A DNA stretch of 8,570 nucleotides from Gammaproteobacteria bacterium (lineage in GTDB: Bacteria > Pseudomonadota > Gammaproteobacteria > UBA12402), in NCBI GenBank assembly GCA_028282395.1, contig JANQHY010000086.1, positions 1-8,570 on the forward strand, read 5' to 3'. Position numbers and translations under genes: made by a program. Below the pieces are notes generated by a model. The model was not told where the DNA came from and searched no databases. It worked only from the letters and a program-made list of their open reading frames with translations. How positions within the stretch are numbered: position 1 is the first letter of the stretch; each line of letters begins with the position of its first letter. This document shows positions 1 through 8,119 of the stretch, in pieces.

Positions 1-1
1 G

Positions 2-352
2 ACAAAAACAGCTATAACGACAGATCGTTATGATTTTGATGAGGCGAGCGCACAAAAAGATTTCGCTAAAAGAGAGCTGGAACGCGAAAAAAATGCAGCG
101 GTAACAGAGCAGTCAAGAGTCTCTGAGCCCGCTGCAGTAAAACCCCCCGCTCCTGTAACAGCACCACCTGTCGAAAATAAGACAACGGAGAAGAAAAAAG
201 CGAAAAAACCATTGCCCCCTCCTCCATTTAGTTCTTCACTAATGGATGACGGCAATCAACTCCAACAGGTTGAAACTGTTAAAACTAAAGCAAAAGTGAC
301 CAAAACGGAAAAAAGTCAAATGGAAGATAGTTCAGGGGATGGGAAACAGTAA
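2..352 (+). CDS. C-terminal end of an unrecognised Lys/Pro/Glu-rich protein (5' truncated by window edge)
   Basis: The frame starting at base 2 is open from the window edge to a TAA at 350-352, giving 116 residues with no start codon needed. I do not recognise the protein. The visible part is strongly hydrophilic. It begins with a charged, probably helical stretch rich in Asp, Glu, Lys and Arg (about residues 8-32). A Pro/Ala/Val-rich linker follows (about 40-57), then a Lys-rich run and a cluster of prolines ending PLPPPPF (about 65-71). The end is a Lys/Thr/Glu/Ser-rich tail. There is no membrane segment, signal peptide or catalytic motif here. Such composition is typical of a disordered tail or linker, as in some cell-envelope or secretion proteins, but that is only an analogy. 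A hairpin follows 21 bases after the stop. A minus-strand open frame over 28-255 is a by-product of the same low-complexity DNA. I am fairly sure that this is coding and have no view on function. Confidence 0.6.
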   Translation, partial: TKTAITTDRYDFDEASAQKDFAKRELEREKNAAVTEQSRVSEPAAVKPPAPVTAPPVENKTTEKKKAKKPLPPPPFSSSLMDDGNQLQQVETVKTKAKVTKTEKSQMEDSSGDGKQ

Positions 353-373
353 GGTTATTACCCTCCTGCCTAA

Positions 374-402
374 CCCCTCTCCAACAGAAAGTAGGAGAGG
401 GG
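374..402 (+). terminator. GC-rich hairpin between the upstream gene and pyrD; probable terminator
   Basis: A perfect 9-bp stem (CCCCTCTCC at 374-382, GGAGAGGGG at 394-402) encloses an 11-base loop. It is followed by only CTTTGG, so the U-tract is poor. Placement 21 bases after the upstream stop and 34 bases before pyrD suits termination of the upstream gene. It could instead be a leader structure affecting pyrD expression. Confidence 0.45.
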
Positions 403-436
403 CTTTGGAAAAAATTAACAGAAAAGGGAAATAATT

Positions 437-1444
437 ATGTACCGTATCATTCGCCCTTTACTATTTGCTCTCCCCGAAGAGTGTAGTCACAAGGTCGCCC
501 TATCAACACTGTCACTGTGCCACAAATGCCACCTCACCGCACTCCTTAAAGCAAACAAGCTGACTGCACCAAGAGAGGTCATGGGCCTGACCTTCAAGAA
601 TCCGGTTGGATTAGCAGCAGGATTTGACAAAGACGGTGATTATATTGATGGCATGACAGCTCTTGGCTTTGGTTTTATTGAAATTGGTACGGTTACACCA
701 CAACCTCAACCTGGCAATCAAAAACCACGGCTATTTCGATTACCTCAAGCTGAGGCGATTATTAATCGTATGGGCTTCAATAGCAAAGGATTAGACTATC
801 TGCTTGACCGCCTTGCGAATAGGAAAAAACAGACGCTACTGGGTATTAATATTGGCAAAAACCTTTCAACGGCAGTAGAAGATGCCCAGCGCGATTACCT
901 ACTTGGGCTTGAACGTGTCTATCCTTATGCTGACTATATCACCGTTAATATCTCCTCGCCCAATACACCAGGGCTGCGTGATTTACAGCAGAGTGAACGA
1001 TTAGAAAAATTATTATCCGAATTAAAAGAGCGCCATAGTCAATTGGCAACACAGCATAGCCATTATGTGCCATTAGTCGTAAAAATCTCTCCCGACCTAT
1101 CTGCAGCAGAGTTAATTGAATTGGCAACACTGTTAAAGCAGATGGAAATTGACGCCGTGATCGCCACCAATACGACTATTGATCACGAAGCAGTAAAAAA
1201 TCTGACTCATGGTGATGAAAAAGGTGGGGTCAGCGGCAAACCACTGCGCCAGAAAGCAACATCAGCCGTTGCAACACTACACCAGGCACTAAACGGTGAC
1301 ATCCCTATTATTGCAGTTGGTGGCATTATGGATGCGGCAGCAGCCGAAGAGAAGTTTGCAGCAGGCGCGTCACTTTTGCAGCTCTATAGTGGGTTAATCT
1401 ATCGTGGCCCACAACTCATTAGAGAAATTGTTGCACAGTGCTAA
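437..1444 (+). CDS. pyrD: Dihydroorotate dehydrogenase (quinone), class 2
   Basis: PyrD oxidises dihydroorotate to orotate with FMN and passes electrons to the quinone pool. It is the fourth step of UMP synthesis, at the inner face of the cytoplasmic membrane. At 335 residues it matches the class 2 family (E. coli has 336). The N-terminal helix pair that docks on the membrane and takes quinone is present (about residues 1-35). The FMN/substrate barrel shows NPVGLAAGFDKDG (55-67), the INRMGFNS loop (109-116), and NISSPNTPGLR (171-181), with Asn171 and the catalytic base Ser174 (family knowledge: class 2 enzymes use Ser, class 1 Cys). Further along are ATNTT (243-247), GGVSGKPL (263-270) and the phosphate-binding GGI and YSGLIYRGP segments (295-325). 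The ATG at 437 follows an AAGGGA-like ribosome site by about 7 bases, and the protein begins exactly where the family does. The gene converges on manC with 97 bases between stops. Confidence 0.97.
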   Translation: MYRIIRPLLFALPEECSHKVALSTLSLCHKCHLTALLKANKLTAPREVMGLTFKNPVGLAAGFDKDGDYIDGMTALGFGFIEIGTVTPQPQPGNQKPRLFRLPQAEAIINRMGFNSKGLDYLLDRLANRKKQTLLGINIGKNLSTAVEDAQRDYLLGLERVYPYADYITVNISSPNTPGLRDLQQSERLEKLLSELKERHSQLATQHSHYVPLVVKISPDLSAAELIELATLLKQMEIDAVIATNTTIDHEAVKNLTHGDEKGGVSGKPLRQKATSAVATLHQALNGDIPIIAVGGIMDAAAAEEKFAAGASLLQLYSGLIYRGPQLIREIVAQC

Positions 1445-1541
1445 TGCTCATCCACTTTATGAAGCGAAAACCCGTGGGCCAGCGGGGTGTTGAAGACGTG
1501 GAATGAAGACTCCAGGAAGGGGCCCTCCATCACACGTGCTA

Positions 1542-2903
1542 TTAAGGAGCCATACACTGCACAACAATCAAATAGAGCGGCACTTTACCAACATTTCTGA
1601 CGCTATGTTTAATCTGTTCAGGGACAACCATTGATTGGCCTGTTTTTAGTTGTTGTGTTTTGTCATCACAAACTGTCTGCGCTATACCAGCCACGACAAC
1701 CCAATGTTGACTATAATTCTGTTCTGCCGAAATAACTATTTCAGCGCCCGGCTTAACCATTATACTTTTCAAGTGAAAATTAGGCCCCATAATTAAACTT
1801 TCATCATACCCCCAAGAATAATACCGACGCTGATGCGATTCAGTTAACTGATGATCACGACTTTTAAGGGTTGCAACAATCTCCTTCACCTGTTGAGAAA
1901 AGTCTTTATGCGCAACCAAAACTGAGTCTTTGGTATTAATAACAATATGATCTTTTAATCCTACCGTCGATAAGTTTTTGTCTTCCGAACGCAAATAGCA
2001 ATTGTTAGTCTCATAAGTTTCAACATCACCGATAATCACATTATGGTTTTTATCCGTTGAGTTGGCTTCTGCCACCGAACGCCAGCAACCAAGATCTGTC
2101 CAGTCAGCATTCATCGGAACCATTAACGCATTATCAGTTTTCTCCATGACAGCATAATCAATCGAAATTGCTTCACATTGACTAAACCGCTCTTTATCAA
2201 GCTGGATTAAACTATCTCGCCAACTACCCTGCTCAACACTATCACGTGCTATTAATTCAATCTCACGATGAAAACGCCCAAGTTCACGAAGAAAAGCTGT
2301 TGCCTTAAAAACAAATATGCCACTATTCCAAAAGTAGTTGCCATTTTTGACAAACTCCTCAGCACGCTGACGATCTGGCTTTTCAACGAAATCCTTAACC
2401 TCTCTACTACCATCAGCATAAATTTCCCCTGCATGAATGTATCCATAACCCGTTTTGATAGAGGTGGGAGTAATTCCAAATGTTACTAGCTTATCCTTCT
2501 CCGCTGCTGCAACAGCTAGACCCACTGCTTGCTGAAATGCTTTCACATCACCAATATAATGGTCAGAGGGCATTACCAATAATAGTGGATCACATTGATA
2601 GTATTGCATAGCAGCAACAGCGGATGCGGCTATAGCTGGCGCAGTATTTCTACTACACGGCTCAATAACAAAGTGGCTGTTTTGATGAATCTCCTCTATC
2701 TGCGAGACACAGAAGAAATGGTGATCAACATGACAAGTAATAATCGGCTCTGCCACACCGGCAATTGACGCTGTGCGTAATAGTGTCTCTTGTAATAGCG
2801 AGTGATCGCCAACCAAGCGCAAGAACTGTTTAGGATAGGCCTCACGAGATATTGGCCACAATCTTGTGCCATACCCACCGGCCAAAATAATTGGAAGAAT
2901 CAC
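1542..2903 (-). CDS. manC: Mannose-1-phosphate guanylyltransferase (ManC/AlgA type) with degenerate isomerase domain
   Basis: The enzyme makes GDP-mannose from mannose-1-phosphate and GTP in the cytoplasm, for surface polysaccharide or deoxysugar synthesis. The N-terminal nucleotidyltransferase domain is complete: LAGGYGTRLWP (7-17), PKQF (24-27), EPCSRNTAPA (81-90), PSDHY (112-116), GYGYI (152-156), FVEKP (172-176), FWNSGIF (191-197) and SIDYAVME (247-254). The C-terminal cupin (about 362-450) aligns with the mannose-6-phosphate isomerase half of bifunctional AlgA-type enzymes. In those, Gln, His and Glu of QMHHHRAEHW plus a later His bind metal. Here Ser392, Glu394, Asn396 and Gln399 stand at those positions, and only His400 and His433 remain. 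The usual ending with YLGEDDIVR is also absent, so the protein (453 residues) is slightly shorter than the typical 470-480. I infer pyrophosphorylase activity without isomerase activity. The start is GTG at 2903, set by a good ribosome site. The gene is divergent from the Com1-like gene. Confidence 0.93.
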   Translation of the reverse strand: MILPIILAGGYGTRLWPISREAYPKQFLRLVGDHSLLQETLLRTASIAGVAEPIITCHVDHHFFCVSQIEEIHQNSHFVIEPCSRNTAPAIAASAVAAMQYYQCDPLLLVMPSDHYIGDVKAFQQAVGLAVAAAEKDKLVTFGITPTSIKTGYGYIHAGEIYADGSREVKDFVEKPDRQRAEEFVKNGNYFWNSGIFVFKATAFLRELGRFHREIELIARDSVEQGSWRDSLIQLDKERFSQCEAISIDYAVMEKTDNALMVPMNADWTDLGCWRSVAEANSTDKNHNVIIGDVETYETNNCYLRSEDKNLSTVGLKDHIVINTKDSVLVAHKDFSQQVKEIVATLKSRDHQLTESHQRRYYSWGYDESLIMGPNFHLKSIMVKPGAEIVISAEQNYSQHWVVVAGIAQTVCDDKTQQLKTGQSMVVPEQIKHSVRNVGKVPLYLIVVQCMAP

Positions 2904-2908
2904 TATTG

Positions 2909-2914
2909 CCTCCC
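2909..2914 (-). promoter_or_regulatory. Ribosome binding site fixing the GTG start of manC
   Basis: Read on the minus strand, GGGAGG lies 5 bases before GTG at 2903-2901. No ATG is available before the glycine-rich nucleotide-binding loop at residues 7-13, which family members carry at the very N terminus. The GTG is therefore the natural start. Confidence 0.8.
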
Positions 2915-3088
2915 TATTGACATCACTACAAGCCCCTACCCACCTATATACAATGGTTTAATTATCAACTTGGCCGCTAAGCATAACAGTGATCCCCTGC
3001 CTTGGCAAATTGGCGAGAATCACTTGACAACCACTGCAAAACTACGGCACTCTACTGAGTCACTAAAAACGATTGAGGACCCTATATT

Positions 3089-3868
3089 ATGAAAAAACTA
3101 TTAGTCCCAGCTATTGCTGCGCTACTTGCCACAACGATGGCTACAACCTCAGCGACCGCTGCTAGCCAACAATTTAGCTCTGCCCAAAAACAACAGATTG
3201 AGACAATCATTAAAGACTATATTATTGCCCACCCTGAAGTACTAGTTGAAGCCGGCAAAACATTACAAAAGCGCCAAATGCAAAAGATGTTAAGCCATGC
3301 CCAGATAGCTGCAGTCTCCCAAGCGGATAAGCTAGTCCATGACTCTATCTCTCCCATTGTCGGCAACAAGGCGGGTAAGGTCACTGTCATTGAGTTTTAT
3401 GACTATCAATGCGCTGTCTGCCATGAGCAGGCGCCAATTATGGAGCAGCTGGTCAAGAAGTATCCGAATGTACGCTTTATTTTCAGACAGCTACCTATTT
3501 TTGGACCCGCTTCACAATATGCTGCAAAAGTAGCGATTGCTGCTTATCAGCAAGGCAAATTTGACACTTTCAATAAAAAGTTATTTGATGCTCACCTAAT
3601 GGAAGGTCAATTAACCAAGAAAGCCGTTAATGATATTGCAAAAGCCTCTGGCGTTACTGTGCCAACAAAAGACGATGCACACAGTGAAAAAATTGCCAAA
3701 CAGTATTTCACACAGGGCGTTTCATTAGCACGTGCACTTGGCTTCCCAGGCACCCCTGGTTTAATTATTATGCCGACAAGTGTTCGTCCTGACAGCGATA
3801 AAGTAACTGTTTTCCTTGGTTACTCTGACCTGCCAACACTTGAAAAAGCAATTAAAAAAGCCCAATAA
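3089..3868 (+). CDS. Com1/DsbA2-like periplasmic thiol-disulfide oxidoreductase
   Basis: This is a predicted exported thioredoxin-fold protein that forms or rearranges disulfides in the periplasm or at the outer membrane. Residues 1-25 are a signal peptide: MKK, a hydrophobic stretch, and a likely cut after ATA or TAA near residues 22-25. Next is a helical region (about 27-75) containing IIKDYIIAHPEVLVEA. This segment is characteristic of the Coxiella Com1 / Legionella DsbA2 group, where it serves in dimer formation (family knowledge). The DsbA-like domain starts near 97 and carries the redox motif Cys108-Ala-Val-Cys111 after FYDYQ. The cis-proline loop is GFPGTPG (218-224), with Thr222-Pro223. 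These are the only two cysteines. The start has GAGGA 9 bases upstream (3075-3079). TTGACA at 3024-3029 could be a -35 element, but no convincing -10 follows. Terminator-like structures lie downstream. Family assignment is firm; whether it acts as oxidase or isomerase cannot be told from the sequence. Confidence 0.9.
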   Translation: MKKLLVPAIAALLATTMATTSATAASQQFSSAQKQQIETIIKDYIIAHPEVLVEAGKTLQKRQMQKMLSHAQIAAVSQADKLVHDSISPIVGNKAGKVTVIEFYDYQCAVCHEQAPIMEQLVKKYPNVRFIFRQLPIFGPASQYAAKVAIAAYQQGKFDTFNKKLFDAHLMEGQLTKKAVNDIAKASGVTVPTKDDAHSEKIAKQYFTQGVSLARALGFPGTPGLIIMPTSVRPDSDKVTVFLGYSDLPTLEKAIKKAQ

Positions 3869-3908
3869 CTTATTACGTTATTGTTAAACAGAAAATAATA
3901 ACTCGCCC

Positions 3909-3943
3909 CTCGCTATGGTAAATAGCTCCATTACCATAGCGAG
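3909..3943. repeat. Perfect 13-bp inverted repeat downstream of the Com1-like gene
   Basis: CTCGCTATGGTAA (3909-3921) and its exact reverse complement (3931-3943) flank a 9-base loop. The hairpin sits 40 bases after the com1-like stop, where a terminator would be expected, but neither side has a U-tract. It may be an RNA-stabilising 3' structure, a Rho-independent terminator of non-canonical form, or a protein site. Confidence 0.6.
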
Positions 3944-4057
3944 TGTAGCGCAACAATCCAGCCTTGAAAGTTATCCTCAGTAATGTTGCTGGATCGCTTC
4001 GGTACTATCTACCTCTCAATGATCGAGGGGAAATGGTTACAGCAGAAACTTATTGGT

Positions 4058-4091
4058 AACAAAAAACCCGGCAAATGCCGGGTTTTTTGTT
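4058..4091. terminator. Strong bidirectional intrinsic terminator between com1-like gene and groEL
   Basis: A perfect 15-bp stem with the tetraloop AAAT has a GC core (CCCGGC/GCCGGG) flanked by A6 on the left and T6 on the right. It therefore reads as a Rho-independent terminator in both directions. It lies 30 bases beyond the groEL stop on the minus strand, and faces the com1-like gene on the plus strand. Confidence 0.92.
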
Positions 4092-4121
4092 AGGCGTAGT
4101 GCCTGGAGGATAGGGGGATGA

Positions 4122-6097
<1,976 letters not shown>

Positions 6098-6143
6098 TGT
6101 TACCTCCTACTCAATTTAATAAAAAACTAATCAACTGGTCCTT

Positions 6144-6171
6144 AAATTGGGATAGTTACTCAGTTTTCAAG
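6144..6171 (-). promoter_or_regulatory. Sigma-32 (RpoH) heat-shock promoter of groESL
   Basis: On the minus strand CTTGAAA (6171-6165) is followed after 13 bases by CCCAATTT (6151-6144). This matches the RpoH pattern CTTGAAA, a 13-15 base spacer, then CCCCATNT, with one mismatch in the -10. Transcription would start about 40 bases before the groES ATG. No CIRCE repeat (TTAGCACTC, 9 bases, GAGTGCTAA) is present, so control appears to be by RpoH and not by HrcA. Confidence 0.85.
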
Positions 6172-6203
6172 AAAAAACTCGCTAAATTTGTAAATCCCTG
6201 ATT

Positions 6204-6225
6204 AATTGGACCCTCTGCTCCAATT
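6204..6225. repeat. 7-bp inverted repeat upstream of the groE promoter
   Basis: AATTGGA (6204-6210) and TCCAATT (6219-6225) flank an 8-base spacer, between the end of rpmG and the sigma-32 promoter. On the plus strand CTTTTCT follows, but no plus-strand gene ends here. It could be a protein site or part of an rpmG 3' structure. Function is unassigned. Confidence 0.4.
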
Positions 6226-6314
6226 CTTTTCTGTAAACGGGAGCACGTGCCTGTAGAGTGGGCAAAAGAGGGCAAAAAGTGTTTTAGAGAGCGCAACAAA
6301 TAGGCAATAATGCG

Positions 6315-6524
6315 CTATTTCATTTTACTCTCTTCAAACAGGACATGCATGCCATAGCGACCTGCTGCATCATTCCAAGCTCTAGGATCAAAACAGAGCT
6401 TTTTGATTTTCTCTTTACCATTTCTTGGGTTACGTCGCGTTACCTTGATATACCCGGTTTTAGTCTTACCATCTTTCTTTAAGCCGGTTGAAACCAGCCG
6501 AACTGAAATACTAGTTGCTGCCAC
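6315..6524 (-). CDS. rpmG: Large-subunit ribosomal protein L33, enlarged by two insertions
   Basis: L33 is a small protein of the 50S subunit near the tRNA exit site. I identify it from position after rpmB and from recognisable blocks: ISVRLVST near the start, [13 protein letters not shown] (23-35), the FDP turn (45-47) and the ending [10 protein letters not shown] (60-69). It is 69 residues instead of the usual 50-56. A Lys-rich stretch (about 15-21, LKKDGKT) and a second one (about 50-57, between FDP and HVLF) have no counterpart in E. coli or, as I recall it, Legionella L33. The zinc-binding cysteine pairs of some L33 types are absent. I choose GTG at 6524 because AAGGAG lies 6 bases upstream and the product then starts MAA, as relatives do. 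A GTG at 6539 is also in frame, giving 74 residues, but has no ribosome site. The start overlaps rpmB by 14 bases, suggesting translational coupling. Confidence 0.88.
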   Translation of the reverse strand: MAATSISVRLVSTGLKKDGKTKTGYIKVTRRNPRNGKEKIKKLCFDPRAWNDAAGRYGMHVLFEESKMK

Positions 6525-6759
6525 GACCCTCTCCTTCACGCGCTTTAATATCTGCTAATACTGCTTCAATACCTTTCTTATCGATAATCCGCAGCCCCCT
6601 AGCGCTCACCCGCAGGCGAACCCAACGATTCTCACTCTCAATCCAGAATCGTTTCTCGTGCAAATTCGGCTCAAAACGGCGCTTCGTTCTGTTCTTGGCG
6701 TGGGAAACATTATTGCCCACCATCGGCCGTTTGCCCGTTACTTCACATATTTTCGACAT
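6511..6759 (-). CDS. rpmB: Large-subunit ribosomal protein L28
   Basis: L28 is a 50S subunit protein near the base of the L1 region. The 82-residue product matches the family along its length: [20 protein letters not shown] (2-21), [14 protein letters not shown] (26-39), [21 protein letters not shown] (43-63) and the helix to the end. E. coli L28 has 78 residues; the extra ones are a Gly/Arg/Glu tail whose codons also hold the ribosome site and start of rpmG. The ATG at 6759 has only a weak AAGGG about 8 bases upstream. The order radC-rpmB-rpmG on one strand is the same as in E. coli. A 100-base gap separates it from radC, so it may have its own promoter; TATATT near 6777-6782 is a possible -10 without a clear -35. 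Confidence 0.98.
   Translation of the reverse strand: MSKICEVTGKRPMVGNNVSHAKNRTKRRFEPNLHEKRFWIESENRWVRLRVSARGLRIIDKKGIEAVLADIKAREGEGRGSN
6531..6536 (-). promoter_or_regulatory. Ribosome binding site inside rpmB that selects the rpmG start
   Basis: Read on the minus strand, AAGGAG lies 6 bases before GTG at 6524-6522. It sits within the last codons of rpmB, so ribosomes finishing L28 pass directly over the L33 start. This favours the 69-residue form of L33. Confidence 0.7.
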
Positions 6760-6859
6760 TGTAACGCCCTTTTCTCAATATATCTCAAAATCACGGAGAA
6801 GCGATTTTAACCACAATGGCGCCACAAAACAAGTGGTCATCACATAAAAGGTCAACTTT

Positions 6860-7534
6860 TTATAAATAGCCCAACTCAACAAAGGAAAGAGCCTGATTTA
6901 CCGCTACAACAATATGGTCAAGCAGATGAATATCTACCAACGCTAGCGACCTTTTTAAATCACCCGTTAATTGACGGTCGGCACGGCTGGGCGTGGGATC
7001 TCCAGATGGATGATTGTGTGCAATGATCACATTGACGGCATGAACTGCTATTGCTGCTTTGACCAATTGCCCGGGATAGACATCTGCACGTGTCGCACTT
7101 CCCTTAAACAGCTCAACAAATTCAATCACATAGCAGCGGTTATCTAGCAACAAAGCACTAAATACCTCCTGTTTACGATTACCCAACTGAGCAATCAGGT
7201 AGCGCTTGGTCTTATCAAAGCTGTCCAGTAGTGCGCCTCGCTTTAGCTCCTCAAAGAAATAGCGTCGTGACAGCTCTAATACCGCTTGCAGTTGTGCGTA
7301 TTTAGCCGGACCGAGCCCAGGAAAACGACAAAATGTGGAAAAATCAGCATCAAACAAACCACGCAATCCGCTAAATTGCTGTAAAAGTTCGCGTGCCAAA
7401 TCAACTGCACTGCGCCCAGTCACGCCGGTACGTAGAAATATGGCAAGCAGTTCGGCATCAGACAATACTGCTGCACCACGCATTAATAGTTTTTCCCGTG
7501 GCCGTTCTGCCTCAGGCCATTGGTTAATTGCCAT
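6860..7534 (-). CDS. radC: RadC family protein (JAMM/MPN+ domain)
   Basis: RadC proteins join an N-terminal helix-hairpin-helix DNA-binding region to a JAB1/MPN-type metalloprotease-like domain. Their cellular role is unsettled, and the old link with DNA repair is doubtful. The 224-residue product has the usual length. Visible are RPREKLLMRGAAVLSDAELLAIFLRTG (11-37), the hairpin FPGLGPAKYAQL (71-82), and the metal site HNHPSGDPTPSRAD (173-186), with His173, His175 and Asp186 as ligands. The metal site is therefore intact. The ATG at 7534 follows GAGGA by 7 bases. It heads a radC-rpmB-rpmG row and is divergent from dut. In many gammaproteobacteria coaBC lies between radC and dut; it is missing here. 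Confidence 0.96.
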   Translation of the reverse strand: MAINQWPEAERPREKLLMRGAAVLSDAELLAIFLRTGVTGRSAVDLARELLQQFSGLRGLFDADFSTFCRFPGLGPAKYAQLQAVLELSRRYFFEELKRGALLDSFDKTKRYLIAQLGNRKQEVFSALLLDNRCYVIEFVELFKGSATRADVYPGQLVKAAIAVHAVNVIIAHNHPSGDPTPSRADRQLTGDLKRSLALVDIHLLDHIVVAVNQALSFVELGYL

Positions 7535-7569
7535 AGCAATTCCTCGTTAAGATTAAAGATGAGTGGAAA

Positions 7570-7591
7570 CATGGGACGTGCACGTCCAATG
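7570..7591. promoter_or_regulatory. 22-bp near-perfect palindrome between radC and dut; candidate operator
   Basis: GGACGTGCACGTCC (7574-7587) is a perfect 14-bp palindrome. After one mismatched pair, CAT/ATG extends the dyad to 22 bp. It lies in the 127-bp divergent gap, 36 bases from the radC ATG and 70 bases from the dut ATG, where a repressor could affect both genes. The binding protein is unknown. Confidence 0.5.
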
Positions 7592-7661
7592 GATGATTGT
7601 CATTATCGCCAAATTAAGCTATCCTTGCAACCCTAATTAAAACTATCATAGAGGGGCAATT

Positions 7662-8117
7662 ATGCAGAATATCGCACTAAAAATCTTGGATGAGCGCCTG
7701 GGCAATCAATTCCCACTCCCCGAGTATGCCACCTCTGGTTCGGCTGGACTTGATCTACGCGCCTGTCTCGACGAACCGCTAGAACTGCCTCCTCAAGCTA
7801 GTGAATTGATTCCTACTGGTTTAGCGATGCATATTGACAATCCCGACATGGCTGCCGTAATTCTTCCTCGCTCTGGTCTTGGCCACCGCCACGGCCTAGT
7901 GCTTGGCAACTTGGTTGGGCTACTCGACTCTGATTATCAGGGCGAAATTCTTATCTCCTGCTGGAATCGTGGCGAGAACCCCTTTACCATTAACCCAGGG
8001 GAGCGCATCGCCCAATTGGTCTTTCTACCTATCAAGCAGGTCACTTTCTCGCTGGTCGATCAATTTGATGAAAGTGAGCGCGGTAGCGGTGGCTTCGGCA
8101 GCTCAGGGAGGAATTAA
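7662..8117 (+). CDS. dut: Deoxyuridine 5'-triphosphate nucleotidohydrolase (dUTPase)
   Basis: Dut hydrolyses dUTP to dUMP and pyrophosphate. This keeps uracil out of DNA and supplies the thymidylate pathway. The 151-residue product is the trimeric type and matches E. coli Dut closely. All five motifs are present: SAGLDLRA (27-34), PRSGLG (69-74), [10 protein letters not shown] (86-95) with the catalytic Asp89, [10 protein letters not shown] (112-121), and the flexible Gly-rich arm [11 protein letters not shown] (140-150) that closes over the substrate. The ATG at 7662 follows GAGGGG by 6 bases. The stop is 2 bases before algC, so the two are very likely cotranscribed. No clear sigma-70 promoter is seen; TATCAT at 7644-7649 is a possible -10. 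Confidence 0.98.
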   Translation: MQNIALKILDERLGNQFPLPEYATSGSAGLDLRACLDEPLELPPQASELIPTGLAMHIDNPDMAAVILPRSGLGHRHGLVLGNLVGLLDSDYQGEILISCWNRGENPFTINPGERIAQLVFLPIKQVTFSLVDQFDESERGSGGFGSSGRN

Positions 8118-8119
8118 CT

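Noticed and set aside
1532..2256. Shared 12-mer CACGTGCTATTA near 1535 and 2243
   Set aside because: One copy is inside the manC coding region and the flanks differ, so this looks like chance similarity and not a repeat family.
2802..3092. 96-codon plus-strand open frame overlapping the com1-like start
   Set aside because: Its first third is antisense to the conserved N terminus of manC and the rest is the divergent promoter gap. The peptide resembles no family I know and has no clear ribosome site.
6260..6279. Two tandem copies of a GGGCAAAA-type 10-mer
   Set aside because: There are only two imperfect copies in a purine-rich gap, so chance is a sufficient explanation.
6098..6314. HrcA/CIRCE element upstream of groES
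   Set aside because: I looked for TTAGCACTC-N9-GAGTGCTAA and partial forms on both strands and found none.
6290..6316. 6-bp stem (AGCGCA/TGCGCT, 15-base loop) at the rpmG stop as a terminator
   Set aside because: The stem is short and the loop long, and the next T-run on the minus strand starts about 11 bases further on. It is too weak to call.
6515..6847. 110-codon plus-strand open frame over rpmB
   Set aside because: It is antisense to rpmB, whose protein matches L28 end to end. It has no independent support.
7335..7550. 71-codon plus-strand open frame antisense to the radC start
   Set aside because: It lies over the conserved RadC N terminus and reads as a basic low-complexity shadow peptide.
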